Assembly: GCA_035578905.1 (NCBI GenBank)
Contig: JAQJVL010000542.1
Location: 186,001-250,000, forward strand
Direction: 5' to 3'
DNA: 64,000 nucleotides
From: Stictocephala bisonia
Taxonomy: Eukaryota > Arthropoda > Insecta > Hemiptera > Membracidae
Within the stretch, counting starts at the first letter, position 1. Each line of letters starts with the position of its first letter. Position numbers and translations under genes: made by a program. The notes beneath the pieces were generated by a model that searched no databases, had not been told where the DNA came from, and saw nothing but the letters and a program-made list of their open reading frames with translations. Below, piece after piece: positions 11,392 to 22,990 of the stretch.

Positions 11392-11492
11392 TATTTTAAT
11401 ATACTTGCTGTTTTCTCGCTTGAAGCGCTGAAAATTTCTGAAATTATTATTACAGTTTTGCTTTTGCTTCTTTCTTGCCAAGCGAAATGCAC

Positions 11493-11672
11493 AGTCAAAT
11501 TAATTTATTAAAAGTTGTAAGTAAAGAAGAAATGTATTCTTAAAGTTAGATTGAAGCATTAAATGTTTGACTATCTTTGTATTAATAAAAGTAATATTAA
11601 AGAGAACATATGTAATGTGCGATCTCGTAGATATCATACTCATATTTTTGTCAAATCTGTCAGTTTAGCAGT
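11493..11672 (-). pseudogene. C48 peptidase tail, copy 1 (frameshifted)
   Basis: This is the partner of 58225-58520 and encodes, on the minus strand, the last part of a Ulp1/SENP-like (C48) peptidase after the catalytic cysteine. Two extra bases in an A run relative to the other copy break the frame. The catalytic Cys segment itself is beyond the duplication boundary and absent here. Confidence 0.5.
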
Positions 11673-11675
11673 ACA

Positions 11676-12239
11676 ATAAGCTAACCTAGACAGAACTGTG
11701 TTTTCTTTCTTATTCAAGTCATAGAACAATAACACATTGTTTTTTATGTTTGACAACTGTGGGATGTACCAGCTAGAGCATTTATTACTTGCTTTTGTAT
11801 TATTTTGTCTGACTGATATTTCTTTGGGGCATATACAAATTAAAGTTATTGTTCTAAAAACTTAGTATTAGATATTGTACTTATAGTTAATTGTAATTCA
11901 TAATTAAGTAATTTAATAGTTTGTTCCTCTTATCTATTTTTATAATCTCTTAAGCATAAATTGTTACTCACATACTCATCATATTCAACTGTTACATTAT
12001 TGAAATTTGAATAATATTACTGGCCTCTATGCACATGCACTTGCCAAAAGTCAAATGTCAGGTGACACTGTCTAACCCTTGTAATCGGTGGTGTGAACCC
12101 CGATGTTAGTTGGTCCTCCGAAAAGGCACTAAGCTTTACAATCTCTCAAAACGCCCTCAATGCTAAATAATTGTATAAAAATATATTAATGAAATGATTA
12201 AAATTTGATTCACAGTCAGCTGAGTCTGATAATACAGTT
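11676..12239. other. Gene-free AT-rich stretch
   Basis: No credible coding frame, splice-flanked exon or inverted repeat is seen here. It starts at the right breakpoint of the segmental duplication. Confidence 0.6.
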
Positions 12240-14124
12240 AGCCAGTCTATATTTGATAGAGAATCCTTAAACTGTAAAATCTTACTATCTGTTATTGGTC
12301 TGGTACTTACAATTTTTGGTTTGTCACTATCTCATCCTACGTTTACATCTAATAAGCTTAACCATACACAATCATGATCAGAAAAAGGAAACTCAGTAAC
12401 ATTTTTTTTATATTGTTATGACTTAGATTTGTAAAAATCTAACGCAGGCTAGACCTCTTGAATTTATAATGAACACAATGAAAATATAACTGCCTGAGAA
12501 GATTTTTAAACTCATGCACATTTGTTTTATCTTTTAATACATCAAAATCAGCATTAATTTCACCGCCTAACACAATGCTATAATTTTTCAATTTGGGCTA
12601 GCTAAATAAATTAAAAACACTTTCTAGCCCTTCTAAAAAAACTGCAGGGTCACCCATGGGTGATCTATAAAGTGAGATTAAAACAAACTTAAACTTTTCA
12701 ATAGCAATTCCTGGTACTTCAAAATTCTTTTTGCAGACGAAACAATAAGTCTAATTTAATGAAATCTGGAAAAGTTCTAACCTAACATAAATTGATACTT
12801 CTCCATGTGCATGCTGTTTTCTACAATAAACTATTTTACTAGGCTATAATCATCTAGGACGAGAAAAGCGACTTCTTCTTAACACCAGTGTTCACTAAGG
12901 CATAAAGCATGAAAATCATTTTGCACCCCAAAATCATTCAGAACTACATGTTTATTAATTATACTTTGTACATTAAATTTTGAGGTTAACTTACATTCCA
13001 GGATAGGCTGATCAAAGTTGATTACTTTAGGCCTAATACAATCATTATTGGAAGACAATTTAGTGGACAAACAAAACTGTTTGGAGTTTACTACGTTTCT
13101 AAAAAAATCCTTATCAGAAAGTGAAATAATATCAAGTATATGAGTGTCAATACTGTTGACTATTTCTAAGATCTTATTACTAACATATTTCTTCCCCAAA
13201 GCATTTAAATGGAGTCCTTGAGTTGAATGAAATCTTCTACCTAACTTACTAATATCTACATATATTATATTAGAGAAATGTTTACACACTTTTGAGATGG
13301 CCTCATTTGCTTCACTCACTTCCTTGATGACAATAGACCAATTTGCAAGATCATGCCGATATGGGACTGAGAATACAACCACCTGTCTGACACTGCGTAG
13401 TTCCTGTAGTTTTTTCTTGAGTGAAGATATCAGATCTTTTTGTTCATTATTAGCAATGTCATTTGTACCAGCTATAAGATCTTAAACAAATGAATTGGTA
13501 CAGAATTGGTATATCATTCTGTACCAATTCGGAAACACCATATACTACTTGAGAAAATTTGGCCCCAGGCTTTACATTAGCAGAGAAATTATGGCTTATG
13601 TTAAGTTTGCAGAATTCCCTATACACTTCTCCCTAGGCTATTGGAATAAAGAAGAATATTCATAGACCTAATCTGTTTGTTATTTGTTTTATTGCATTTT
13701 ATTTCTTGAGAATTTTCTTCAAAATTTCAATCGGATAAAGCCAGTGCTGAAAATCTGTTTATTAATGGAGCAAACTGCATTTGGCAAGCAAGATGAATGC
13801 TAGGCTTATTTTTCTTTGCTTTTCTTAAAACTATCTCCCTTTTACTATGACGAAGCTCATCAGTACTTTTAATTTATCATTTTCTTCTTTAAAGCTTTCT
13901 AAATCTTTATTTATCTCTTTTAAGCTTGCTATTGAATCTTCCGTCTCTGAATGAGTCATTGCGTTCAACATCAATGTGGTGTCTTCTTTGTTTTGATATC
14001 TTGAGCAGTTCCTTTCAACATTTTCACTCAGTAAAGTACATTTAAAATGGTTCCAACAATCACAATTTATATATATATTTATATTTATATATCTGTGAGT
14101 GTGTAAAAACCAAATACCACTCAC
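12240..14124 (-). mobile_element. Decayed CR1-like LINE with esterase-type ORF1
   Basis: Read on the minus strand from 14124 down, a partial PHD-like piece (CDCWNHFKC) and a coiled coil (SLKEINKDLESFKEENDKL) are followed by an SGNH-esterase-like domain at 13500-13000 and then the start of an endonuclease (ALCLSEHWC at about 12880). Endonuclease remnants with many stops, such as FVLISLYRSPMGDP, continue to about 12300. The RT is not visible. PHD and esterase domains in ORF1 are known features of CR1-like LINEs. Confidence 0.65.
12879..13500 (-). pseudogene. SGNH-esterase-like domain joined to endonuclease start
   Basis: The minus strand gives LIAGTNDIANNEQKDLISSL just upstream of the longest frame; GTND matches the SGNH block III GxND motif. 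The frame then runs through VVVFSVPYRHDLANW and FHSTQGLHLNALGKKYV, where GLHLN carries the expected catalytic histidine. It ends in FHALCLSEHWC, the beginning of an endonuclease. In CR1-like LINEs this esterase is part of ORF1 or the ORF1/ORF2 junction; its role in retrotransposition is not settled. The Ser block is not clear here. Confidence 0.65.
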
Positions 14125-14950
14125 TCATTGATCACTGTTTCTGGAAAACCGCTAAACCTTCGAGGCTGAAATTTTGTAGGATGATTGGTCATATATTTTA
14201 GGCGTGCAAGGAGAATGAATTTTGATAAATTCTTCATAATTCCGAAATGACAGCCTTTTTTACCCCCTAAACTGCCCCAATGTTTGGGAAAGTCACAAAA
14301 AAGTAGTATTTCTGACCTAACTTGAAAAAAATCTTGAGTAAAAGTTTCAAACTTTCACAATTCTAAACATTTAACAAACTTGCACCTTAACCATACATTT
14401 CAGCTTAAAAACCTAACAATTTGGTGTATTGGGAGCCTTAAAGCTGACATTTTTGGAAATATATAATTTTTTTAAACTGAACTTATCTACTTAAGTTGGA
14501 TATCTAATTAAAGCTATTTTTCTTCTTAAACCAAACATACCATCAGATTTTGGAATGGCAATTAATAAGAGGTGTATGAAAAACACCCGAAAACAAAAAA
14601 AAGCGTAATACTAAAATAAAATGCCCTAGTGGGGTATCAAACTGTAGGTATTTGTCTCCCAAATACCATCATATCATTGTATTTCGGAAGAGACTCAATT
14701 TAAGGGCTCTCCCACTTCCCTAAAAATATGCTCAAAATCCCAAACTTTGGGTAATGTTAAACAAATTCCCGAGTAGTGTATCAAATAAGTGTAAAATTTA
14801 AATACACCAAGTAAACAAATACACAATTTTGTTGTGGTGGTGGTGGTATGCTTTTATTATTGTTTTTAAATTACCTGTGTTCCACAAAATGTACATTTTT
14901 AAGCAGTGTTGGAGATACTGCAAATATAATACATAACTCAATTTTATAAA
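14125..14950. other. Gene-free stretch, unclassified
   Basis: AT-rich sequence with several homopolymer runs and a short GTGGTGGTGG tract near 14835. No frame, splice-flanked exon or clear terminal repeat is visible. Confidence 0.55.
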
Positions 14951-15355
14951 TACACTAAACTCTTGATTTAACGGACTAAATGGGGTAGGTTCTAATCCGT
15001 TAAAGCCGATTGTCTGTTACATCAGGGTGAATTCACTCCAAGCTGTTATTGCCACACCTTACTCAAAATTGTGATGCTGTAAGCTCATTGTTAACTCAAA
15101 AACCAATAAAATATACAAATATATTGTATGAAAATGATTAGCCTTAAGGATAAAGGGTTTTAGGATATACTGAAGGATAATAATAACTATACATGGAATA
15201 TTTGAAGTTATTACAGAAAAACTACAAGTTTTATAAATTAAATGTTGTATAAAACCTACTTCTGTGGGGTTACAGTAAACAGTAATTTAAATACTGTAGT
15301 ACAGGTGCAAGTTCTAAGTTAAGTCAGAAGTCTGTTAAATGGAGGGTTTACTGTA
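14951..15355 (+). mobile_element. Pogo/Tigger-like MITE
   Basis: A 405-bp non-coding segment. Its left end reads TACACTAAACTCTTGATTTA and its right end reads GGAGGGTTTACTGTA; the complement of the latter (TACAGTAAACCCTCCATTTA) matches the left end well. The ends include the TA target, and the ACGGACT-type subterminal motif is shared. These are the hallmarks of pogo/Tigger ends. No transposase frame is present. Confidence 0.7.
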
Positions 15356-15767
15356 ATTTAATTTTGCATGGGGTCATTTAAATAATATTTAAGTAATATT
15401 TAAATGTGTGTAGTGCTGAATTACAACAAATTAAAATTAAAACTGTATATTTTTGCAAATTATATTTATGATTAGATATAGAACAGAAAATGTTTGAAGT
15501 AATTTTTATTACTTTTCTATTTATTTATGATTCATTAAGTGCCTGAATGGAATTTTTTTTTATATAAAAAAATAACCCTACCAGATTTGATTATGTTATA
15601 AATGACATATACAACAACAGTTTGATGTCAGGAATAGGAATAAAAATAAATTAGGAAAGTTGTCTTTAGTTATGTACAAATGATATTCAACACCACCCAA
15701 TATAAATTTCAGGCAAAAAATTGAGTCATATCAGTTATAGTGGCGCCATATAACATCAATATCTGAA
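15356..15767. other. Gene-free AT-rich stretch
   Basis: Nothing supportable beyond AT-rich single-copy-looking sequence between the MITE and the twin hairpins. Confidence 0.5.
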
Positions 15768-15850
15768 TCAAAGAGGAACTTATAACACAGTTCCTCTTTG
15801 ACACAGGAGAATGTGTTTACCAAACAGGAAAGGTTGGTAAACACATTCTC
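15768..15850. repeat. Two adjacent perfect hairpins
   Basis: First hairpin: TCAAAGAGGAACT (15768-15780) pairs perfectly with AGTTCCTCTTTGA (15789-15801) across an 8-nt loop. Second: GAGAATGTGTTTACCA (15807-15822) pairs perfectly with TGGTAAACACATTCTC (15835-15850) across a 12-nt loop. They are five bases apart and lie about 110 bp before a LINE fragment. Their origin is unclear; they could be recent foldback debris or a transposon end. Confidence 0.8.
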
Positions 15851-15960
15851 TCGCTATCTTAAGCTAAAGAATGTCGGTGAGTGCCAGAAGCAAAACGTTG
15901 TTAACAAATACTGTGAGTAATTCCAACGTTAACCACTGTATGGTAGCCTAGCCTTGTCTT

Positions 15961-17940
15961 GGCAATCCAAGTGTCAGACACTACAATAGTCAATCTTTAT
16001 TAGCCTCCTAACATCCAATGGCCTGAAAATAGGATTTTGCCAAGTTTTGAACATTCTGTCCTCTATGTGGGGGACTTTAACAGTCACCATAGCCAATGGG
16101 GCTACAACACCGACGATGAGTATGGTAGAAATCTTGCTGACTGGGCTGAAATGAACAACCTTTTCCTGATCTTTGATGCAAAACACTCAGCCACTTTTTA
16201 TTCAGCTCGTTGGCGTCGAGGTTACTCTCCCGACTTAAGCTTCTGCTCATGTGAATGATTATCAAGCCCAAAACCAATTAGGAAAGTTCTTGATGCTTTT
16301 CTCCACTCTCAACATAGGCCAGTACTGGTTTCATTGGAGATCCAAATTCCCATAATTTGATCTTTTCCATGGCCTAGATGGAATTTTAATAAAACACATT
16401 GGGAGGCCTTTACCATCAGTCTTGATGGTATCAGATTCATTCCTCCTAGGATAAGAAATTACGATCATTTACAAATCTCGTCTTGTCAATTGCTAAAGAT
16501 TGCATACCAAGAGGATACAAATTCTAATGTTCCAGTTGAGCAGGCTGGTTTTCATCCTGGCCGAAGTTGTTGCGACCAGATCCTAGCTCTCACATCATTT
16601 ATTGATAATTGGTTTGAAAAGAAGTTAAAATCATCTGCAGCTGTTGTTGATCTCAGAGTTTGGAACAAAGGTTTGTTGCTAAAGTTCTACAGCCTCCTTC
16701 CTTGTTCCTTTCTTCTGCAACTTTTAGAGTCAATGCTTAGTGCCAGGCTAATAAAAGTAAATCTCGGTCAGGAAGAAAGCTCTTTTAGACAGTTGAAGAA
16801 TGGTTTGCCACAGGGGTCTGTCCTTGCTCAAATTTTGTTCAACGTGTATACCGCTGACTTCCCAATAACAAACTCTAGAAAGTTTATAAATGCAGATAAT
16901 ATTGCTTTAGCTTACCAACATACGGACTTCACAGCTACTGAAGAAATACTCACAAGTGACCTTGCAGCTCTCTAAGTATATTTTAGAAAATAATCCTAAC
17001 GTATCAAAAACCGAAGTAGTCTGCTTCCACCTAAGTAACAGACTGGCTAATTGAAAACTGAACATCTTTCTAAATTGTAAAATTCAGATGTAAATGTAAT
17101 CTAAATGGTGTAAAAGTCCATCATAATGATCATCCACAGTACCTGGGAGTAAAGTTAATTCAATCGCTGACGTTTATAAGCCATCTTCAAAAAACAGGAG
17201 CTAAAATTAAAACCAGGGTAAATGTACTACATCATATTGCTGGAACAACTTGGGGAGCCAACGCACACATCCTGCGTTTAAATGCTTTGTCTTTGGTATA
17301 TTCCACTGCTGAATACAGTGGTCCTGTATGGCTAAATAGTGCACATATAAAAGTGATTAATGTCCAACTTAATAGAGCTATGAGAGCTATTAGTGGTACT
17401 CTCACGCCAATTCCACTTACTTGGCTCCTAGTACTGTGCAATATATCTCCTCCAGAGATAAGAAATCAGGAGGTACTACTTAAAGAATTCAATAATATGT
17501 TGAATGCCCCGCACCTCTCCATTACCCAGGATCTCCCTCGTCAAAACGGTCACATAAAATTAACGTTCCATCAATACCTGTAGGTGGAATGAACCTCCCT
17601 CAGAGGGAATGGACACTTTTGAATCGGTTCTGAACTGGCGTGGGTAGTATAAATGGGTAGTAACTACTGGAAGTATAAATGGGAATTGATACTAAATGTA
17701 CTACCCAAACTGTCTATCCAAACAATTTATCACATAATTACAGTGTCCCCTGCATTTTTTCACAGAGTGATTGGCTAGTATAAACAGAATAAGTGAGGCA
17801 GGCTGTAAATGGCTCGATGATTTGAAATTTAGCTTTGTGACAGGTCACTTTTATTTTATATTATATATTGCATGCCTTTTGGATCTTAATCCAAATATAT
17901 ATCGCAGCTTAAAGAAAAAAAAAATGACTTAATGGTAGCT
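15961..17940 (+). mobile_element. Jockey-like LINE fragment, copy 1
   Basis: A plus-strand LINE remnant with endonuclease, part of RT, and the C-terminal tail, all collinear but with internal deletions. Related copies are at 19440-22660 and 22991-23650. Its 3' end (CTTTGTGACAGG, then TTATATTATATATTGCATG) leads directly into the repeated intron block upstream of exon A2. The same LINE-intron junction occurs in copy 2, so LINE and intron were duplicated together. Confidence 0.75.
16019..17583 (+). pseudogene. LINE ORF2 pieces (endonuclease, RT, C-term)
   Basis: Bases 16019-16258 encode YVGDFNSHHSQWGYNTDDEY and GYSPDLSFCS, the second half of a Jockey-type endonuclease. Bases 16490-16975 begin in the linker, jump by deletion to EQAGFHPGRSCCDQI of the RT, and continue through NGLPQGSVLAQILFNVY. 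The catalytic Asp box, normally FADD or YADD, reads NADN here. Bases 17287-17583 give the tail (VYSTAEYSGPVWLNSAH, LCNISPPEIRNQE). Deletions and stops between them make it inactive. Confidence 0.75.
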
Positions 17941-17953
17941 GAAAAGAACCATA

Positions 17954-17955
<2 letters not shown>

Positions 17956-17989
<34 letters not shown>
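17956..17989. repeat. (TA)n microsatellite
   Basis: About 17 uninterrupted TA units just after the LINE 3' end. The paralogous junction near 22663 has only a few units, so the tract expanded after duplication. Confidence 0.95.
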
Positions 17990-17992
<3 letters not shown>

Positions 17993-18384
17993 ATATATAA
18001 ATTTCCACAATCCATCTATTATTTGTTGTTTTACTGTTCCATAGCTATCCTATGATCTTTTGATATAATCTCTCCTTATGTGTCCCGATTAAGTGTCCAA
18101 GGAATGAGATTTGTTTCATTTTTAATTGTACTGATGATAGGTTCTATCTCCTTGTAAACTGTTTCATTGGTAGCTAATGAAAAATCTAATTTTATCTTCT
18201 ATCCTGGGCATACAATCCCACCATCATCTTCCTTAATTAACTTCAGTCAAGATAAAGATTTTTCATTGTAATACTTTACATTGTTGATCAATCTCTACTT
18301 TCTCTTTTCTCTATCTTATAAGAATGGCTTCTTCTTTATATAAAATATTTTGTAAACATATTAATGTATCAATCAACTTTTCAG

Positions 18385-18438
18385 ATGGAACTTTCAGAAC
18401 GAGCTGTGCATGATCCTCTTGAAATGTGTAGATCACAG
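18385..18438 (+). CDS. Micro-exon A2
   Basis: A 54-nt candidate exon, acceptor CAACTTTTCAG, donor CAG|GTGAGTAA, phase 0 product MELSERAVHDPLEMCRSQ. It is preceded by the same repeated intron block (antisense LINE tail, then TTCTCTATCTTATAAGAATGG) seen before the other class A exons. Relative to the class A consensus nearly all changes are amino-acid replacements in the C-terminal third, while LSERAVH is kept. Confidence 0.55.
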
Positions 18439-18637
18439 GTGAGTAATTTATTATTTTAGAGGAAAAATGTTTGTATACAAAAATTAGTATAAACCTTCCA
18501 ACCATTGAGGGTTTTGAGTTTGTCAGCCTACCATTGAGGGTAACTGCATTTTTTCACAAAAGCTACAAGTAGTTTCTAAAAATAATAATATATTACATTG
18601 AACAGTGAATATATTAATTTATCAATCAAATTTTCAG

Positions 18638-18691
18638 GGGCAACTTTTAGAACGAGCTGTGCATGAACCTCTTGAACCGAGTGGATCACAT
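18638..18691 (+). CDS. Micro-exon A3
   Basis: A second 54-nt candidate only 199 bp downstream of A2: acceptor AATTTTCAG, phase 0 product GQLLERAVHEPLEPSGSH, donor CAT|GTGAGTAA. The last exon base is T instead of G, which weakens the donor (also seen in A5). The short A2-A3 intron shows a local tandem duplication of exon plus about 250 bp of intron. Confidence 0.55.
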
Positions 18692-19073
18692 GTGAGTAAT
18701 TTATTATTTTAGAAGTAATCCAACCATTGAGGAATTTTAGATTGCCGCCCTACCATTTTGCTTAATATATCATCAAGTGTCCAAGGATGTCGTGATTAAG
18801 TGTTTGAGGAATGAGATTTGTTTCTTTTTCATTGTACTTGTGACAGGTTTTATCTCCTTCTAAATTGTTTTATTTTAAATTGTTTATTGAATAGAGATGT
18901 ACAATATTGACACTAGTATTTAATAGATTGTGCAGTTTTATCCAGAATCTAATATTTTTTTTAAATTGAATGTTAAATACAATCAAACATATGAAATATA
19001 GTTCAATAAATGTAATTTGTACCTTCATATCAATCTTTATTTATTATTACTACTATAGTAAGTAATACACAGG

Positions 19074-19190
19074 GTGATCAACTCAATCACTGCCATAATT
19101 GGGATCTCAAAAAGTACAAATTTTACAATAAACTTTATAAATGAGAAATTTACCTCATTTGTTATGCTCATTACAATTGCATAGCTCAAA
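19074..19190 (+). repeat. Fragment of the mariner-type MITE family
   Basis: CAGGGTGATCAACTCAATCA starts a copy of the repeat described at 9870, including CATAATTGGGATCTCAAAAA. It breaks off near 19190. Confidence 0.65.
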
Positions 19191-19855
19191 CATCATCCCC
19201 CCATCATCACATAGTGGGGGATGATGTTCGCGTCCATAGCAAATCTTTAAAGCTGTACGTATCCCTTCTAAACGAGCAACAAACCCTCGTAGCTGGACCG
19301 TCACAAATTTGTGATTTCATAGCTATGGCAGCTACCACACAAAATAAAAAAGGCCCTTTTGAGGACCAAACTAATTTCAAAATAAAAGATTCTATTTAAA
19401 TGTAGTCCATTTTAACGCTGAGGGTTAAAGGAAGGCGAACAGTGAGTGATCAGTAGGGTCCTTCTAGAAAACAATGTAGATGTCCTTGCATTCCAAGAGA
19501 CACTCGAAGATAACAATAGTGCAAGAGGCAGTATTCCTGGACACAGACTTGTTGATTCAATTGGGCGTAGAGTGTATGGTATTGCAACTTATGTAAAGAA
19601 TGACATGGACAATGTGTCAATTACCCATAAGAGCTCTGATGGTGACATCTTTGTCTTGGCAATTCAAGTGTCAGACACTACAATAGTCATTGTTTATAAG
19701 CCTCCTAACATCCAATAGCCTGACAATAGGATTTGGCCTAGTTTTGTACATCCTGTCCTCTATGTGACTTTAACAGTCACCGTAGCCAATAAGGCTACAA
19801 CACCGACAATGAGAATGGCAGTAAGCTTGACTGGGCTGAAATGAACAACCTTTTG

Positions 19856-21139
19856 CAACCCACCCTCATACTATCAAAACATTGTTGGACCCATCGAGAG
19901 TGGGTGTGAAGGCACTGAACTCAGAAGGGGGACACAGAAAAAAAACACAAGTTGAATGGCAAAAATACTGTTTATTACATTAAAATTTAAACAATATTAA
20001 AATCAAAAGTATTAAAAAAATATTAAATGTCAGGAAAAAAATTAAAACATGTAAAGGCAAATGGGCTGTTGACTATTTGTGAAAGGTTACTCTAAATCAT
20101 TATCAATAATAGCTACAGAAAAATATATAAGATATGGCCTCAAGGCAAGAGAAATAAAGAAAAGAAGATCGGCAAATATCAACAGTACAAAGTATCAATA
20201 AAATGTAAATTAAAATGATTAGTCCTAATAAAATTTATATCAAAATATTTATAAATCTCTGAAAAATATAATAAAAATAAATAAATAATAACAATGAACT
20301 AATACAAGAATAATTAAATAACAGAATACTTGAATGAGTAAACTACAACTAGAAAACAATAACTACAGATAACAAAAGGACAACATTTTAAAATGTCAGC
20401 TGAACTTACAGGGCTTCCGGCAATAAAAGAAAATTGGAAGGTTAGGCCAATTTGGAAAAGATAAAAAAACTTAACAAAAGAATTAAATTGATAACTACGC
20501 CAAAATCCAGCAAGCTAAACTGGGCGACTCTTAATAGGAACAACAAATTGAAGAATTACCCGAGAACCCTGTTCTTTAAAAGAAAATTACTTTAAATTGC
20601 CCCTAGTAACTAATTAGTAACTAAACAACATAAAAATACAATCTAAATATCTATCTCGCAAAAAAAGGTAAACGTTTCTTGAACCACAAACAAGTCTTTC
20701 ACTGGTAAACAAAGTTCTACTGAAGACACTTCTATTTGAAATTCTTCTAAAACAATTAAATTCTTATAAATGTTCAATGCTTGGGGCCAGAAGTGCCAGA
20801 AAATAAACTTGGTTTGGGTCACCTGCATGTCGATTTCTTCATCCTGGAGGCCAATGGATGAACAACCTGGAAAGGGGGAAAGGTGGTAGCCTCTCTGAGA
20901 CGAAAAGTAGAGGCTTGGCCCAGCCTGTAGGTACCACGCTGTGCCTCCAGGAAAACACAGTCAGTAGCCATGCAGGTGCCCGTCCACCAGTCTCCGACTC
21001 CGGAGCCAGGGCTAAACGTATTTATAGCCGCAAAACATGTTGTGTTGGCAGCAAAGCTAGAATGGCGAGCTTGCCGTTCATACCAAGGAACACAGAAAAC
21101 AAATGCACGGAACACGGAAAATAAACATAAAGATACTTT
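19856..21139. mobile_element. Unclassified 1.28-kb insertion in LINE copy 2
   Basis: Comparison with copy 1 shows foreign sequence between GAACAACCTTTT and CTTTTTATTCAGC, replacing about 28 bp of the LINE. The left two-thirds are A-rich. The right third is GC-richer. On the minus strand near 21022 it contains GGCTATAAATACG, a TATA-box-like string. This could be an LTR-type or retrotransposed fragment in minus orientation, but I see no coding domain, TG..CA ends or clear target duplication. Confidence 0.5.
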
Positions 21140-22219
21140 TTATTCAGCTTGTTGGCATTGAGGTTACTCTCCCGACTTAAGCTTCTCCTCATGTGAACAA
21201 TCATCTAGCCCAAAACCCATTAGGAAAGTTCTTGATGCTTTTCCCCACTCTCAACATAGGTCAGTACAGGTTTCATTGGGGATCCAAATTCCCATAATTC
21301 GATCTTTTCCGCGGCCTAGATGGGATTTTTATAAAGCACACTGAGAGGGCTTTACCACCAGGCTTGATGATAGAATCAGGTTCATTCCTCCTACAATAAG
21401 AAATTACGATCGTTTCACAAGTATCGTCTTGTCCATTGCTAAAGTTTGCATACCGAGAGGATACAGAAAGGAGTATATACCAGGATGGAGTAAAAAATCA
21501 AATGACCTTTACAAAAAGTTTAATACCACCAAAAACTCTAGACAGTGCCAGGGGAGAAAAATGGGTTAAAACTATTGAAGATATAAACTTTACCCACAGC
21601 AGTAGAAAAGCATGGTAACTTTTAAAGAAACTTTCTACTGATAAATCTCCAAATCAAAGAGAAGTGCTTTACCCAAAAGCCTCTGATATAGCTAAACGGA
21701 TAGTCAGTTTATCAAAGTCAGCTTGGCAACCTTCGGACAAACACATGCTTTACAAGCTGAGTGAAATAAAAAAAGAGTAAATTGGCGCCCCTGGAAAAGC
21801 CCTCTTCAAAAACAGCAGCTAAAATTAAAATTAGGGCAAATGCACTACATCATATTTCTGGAACAACTTGGGGAGTCAACGCACACGTCCTGCGTACAAC
21901 TGCTTTGTCTTTTGTATATTCCGCTGCTGAATACAGTGCTCCTTTATGGCTAAATAGCGCACATACAAAAGTGATTGATGTCCAGCTTAGTAGAGCTATG
22001 AGAGCTGATAATGGTACTCTCATGGCAACTCTAACTCCTTGGCTCCCGGTACTGTGCAATATAGCTCCTCCAGAGATAAGACGTCAGGAGGCACTACTTA
22101 AAGAATTCAATAAGATGTTCAATAAGCACCTCCCCATTACCCAGGATCTTCCTTGTCAGAATGATCTATATACAGCCTCCCAGTTGAGCAGTTCAAATTT
22201 TTCACCAAATACTAGCTGA
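21140..22219 (+). pseudogene. LINE ORF2 pieces (endonuclease end, linker, C-term)
   Basis: After the insertion the endonuclease end is recognisable but frameshifted. Bases 21436-21780 are the linker (ARGEKWVKTIEDINFTHSSR, KLSTDKSPNQ). After a deletion of the RT catalytic region, 21782-22219 gives the C-terminal tail ALHHISGTTWGVNAHVLRTT, YSAAEYSAPLWLNSAH and LCNIAPPEIRRQEALLKEFN. No RT activity is possible. Confidence 0.7.
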
Positions 22220-22679
22220 GCCATAGCATGGAAAAGTTTTGATGGACGCTATAGGTTCCTTATTAACGTTCCATCAATACCTGTAGATGGAATGAACCTC
22301 CCTCGAAGGGAATGGACACTTTTGAATCGCTTCCAAACTGGCGTAGGTAGATGTAACTACTGGAAGTATAAATGGGAATTGACACTAGATCAGTCATGTG
22401 ATTAAGGGGAGTCTATCCCAACAATGGATCACATATGTTTCAGTGTCCCCCTGCGTTCTTTCATGTAGGGATTGGCTATGATAAACAGAATAAGTGAGGC
22501 AGGTTGTAAATGGCCCGATGCATTGGATTTAGCTTTGTGACAGGAGATCACTTTTATTTTATATTATATATTGCATGACTTTTGGATCTTAATCCAAATT
22601 TATATCGCAGCTTAAAGAAAAAATAAAATTACTGAATGGTAGCTGACAAAAAAACCATAAGATATATATATAGTTCCAC

Positions 22680-22990
22680 AATCCATCTTTTATTCGTTTA
22701 ACTGTCCTATAGCTGTCCTATGATCTTTTGGTATAATCTTTCCTCAGCTGTCCTGAATAAGTGTCAGAGGAATGAGATTTTTTTTTTTTTTAATTGTACT
22801 GACGAGAGGTTCTATCTCCTTGTAAAATGTTTCATTGGAAGCTAGCCTAAAATCTAATGTTATCTTCAATCCTGGTTATAACATCCCACCATCATCTTTC
22901 TTAATTTACTTTAGACAAGATAAAGATTTTTTATTGTAATACTTTACATTGTTGATCAATCTCTACTTTCTCCTTTCTTTATCTAATAAG
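22680..22990 (+). repeat. Exon A intron block whose exon was lost
   Basis: The intron block that precedes class A exons (ATAGCTGTCCTATGATCTTT through CTTTATCTAATAAGAAT) is present, but at 22991 it switches to LINE copy 3 instead of running on to the acceptor and exon. One exon A unit was therefore deleted or replaced here. Confidence 0.7.

Larger units (their letters stand above)
8632..11675 (+). repeat. Segmental duplication copy 1 (partner 56252-58367)
   Basis: From ACATTAGTGTAGG to CAAATCTGTCAG, this segment matches 56252-58367 almost base for base. It includes exon A, both flanking introns, a mariner-type MITE and a C48 peptidase tail. The main difference is the 945-bp mariner at 10447-11391, absent from the partner. 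The left edge here abuts the CR1-like LINE tail. On the right the two copies diverge sharply after CTGTCAG. Confidence 0.9.
19440..22660 (+). mobile_element. Jockey-like LINE fragment, copy 2
   Basis: This copy matches copy 1 but extends further 5': the endonuclease starts here with VDVLAFQETLEDNNSARGSI (19470 onward) and VSDTTIVIVYKPPN. At 19856 it is interrupted by a 1.28-kb insertion and resumes at 21140 with the homologue of TTTATTCAGCTCGTTGG. The RT core is deleted; a linker (21436-21780) is joined to the C-terminal tail. The 3' end again abuts the exon A intron block. Confidence 0.75.
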
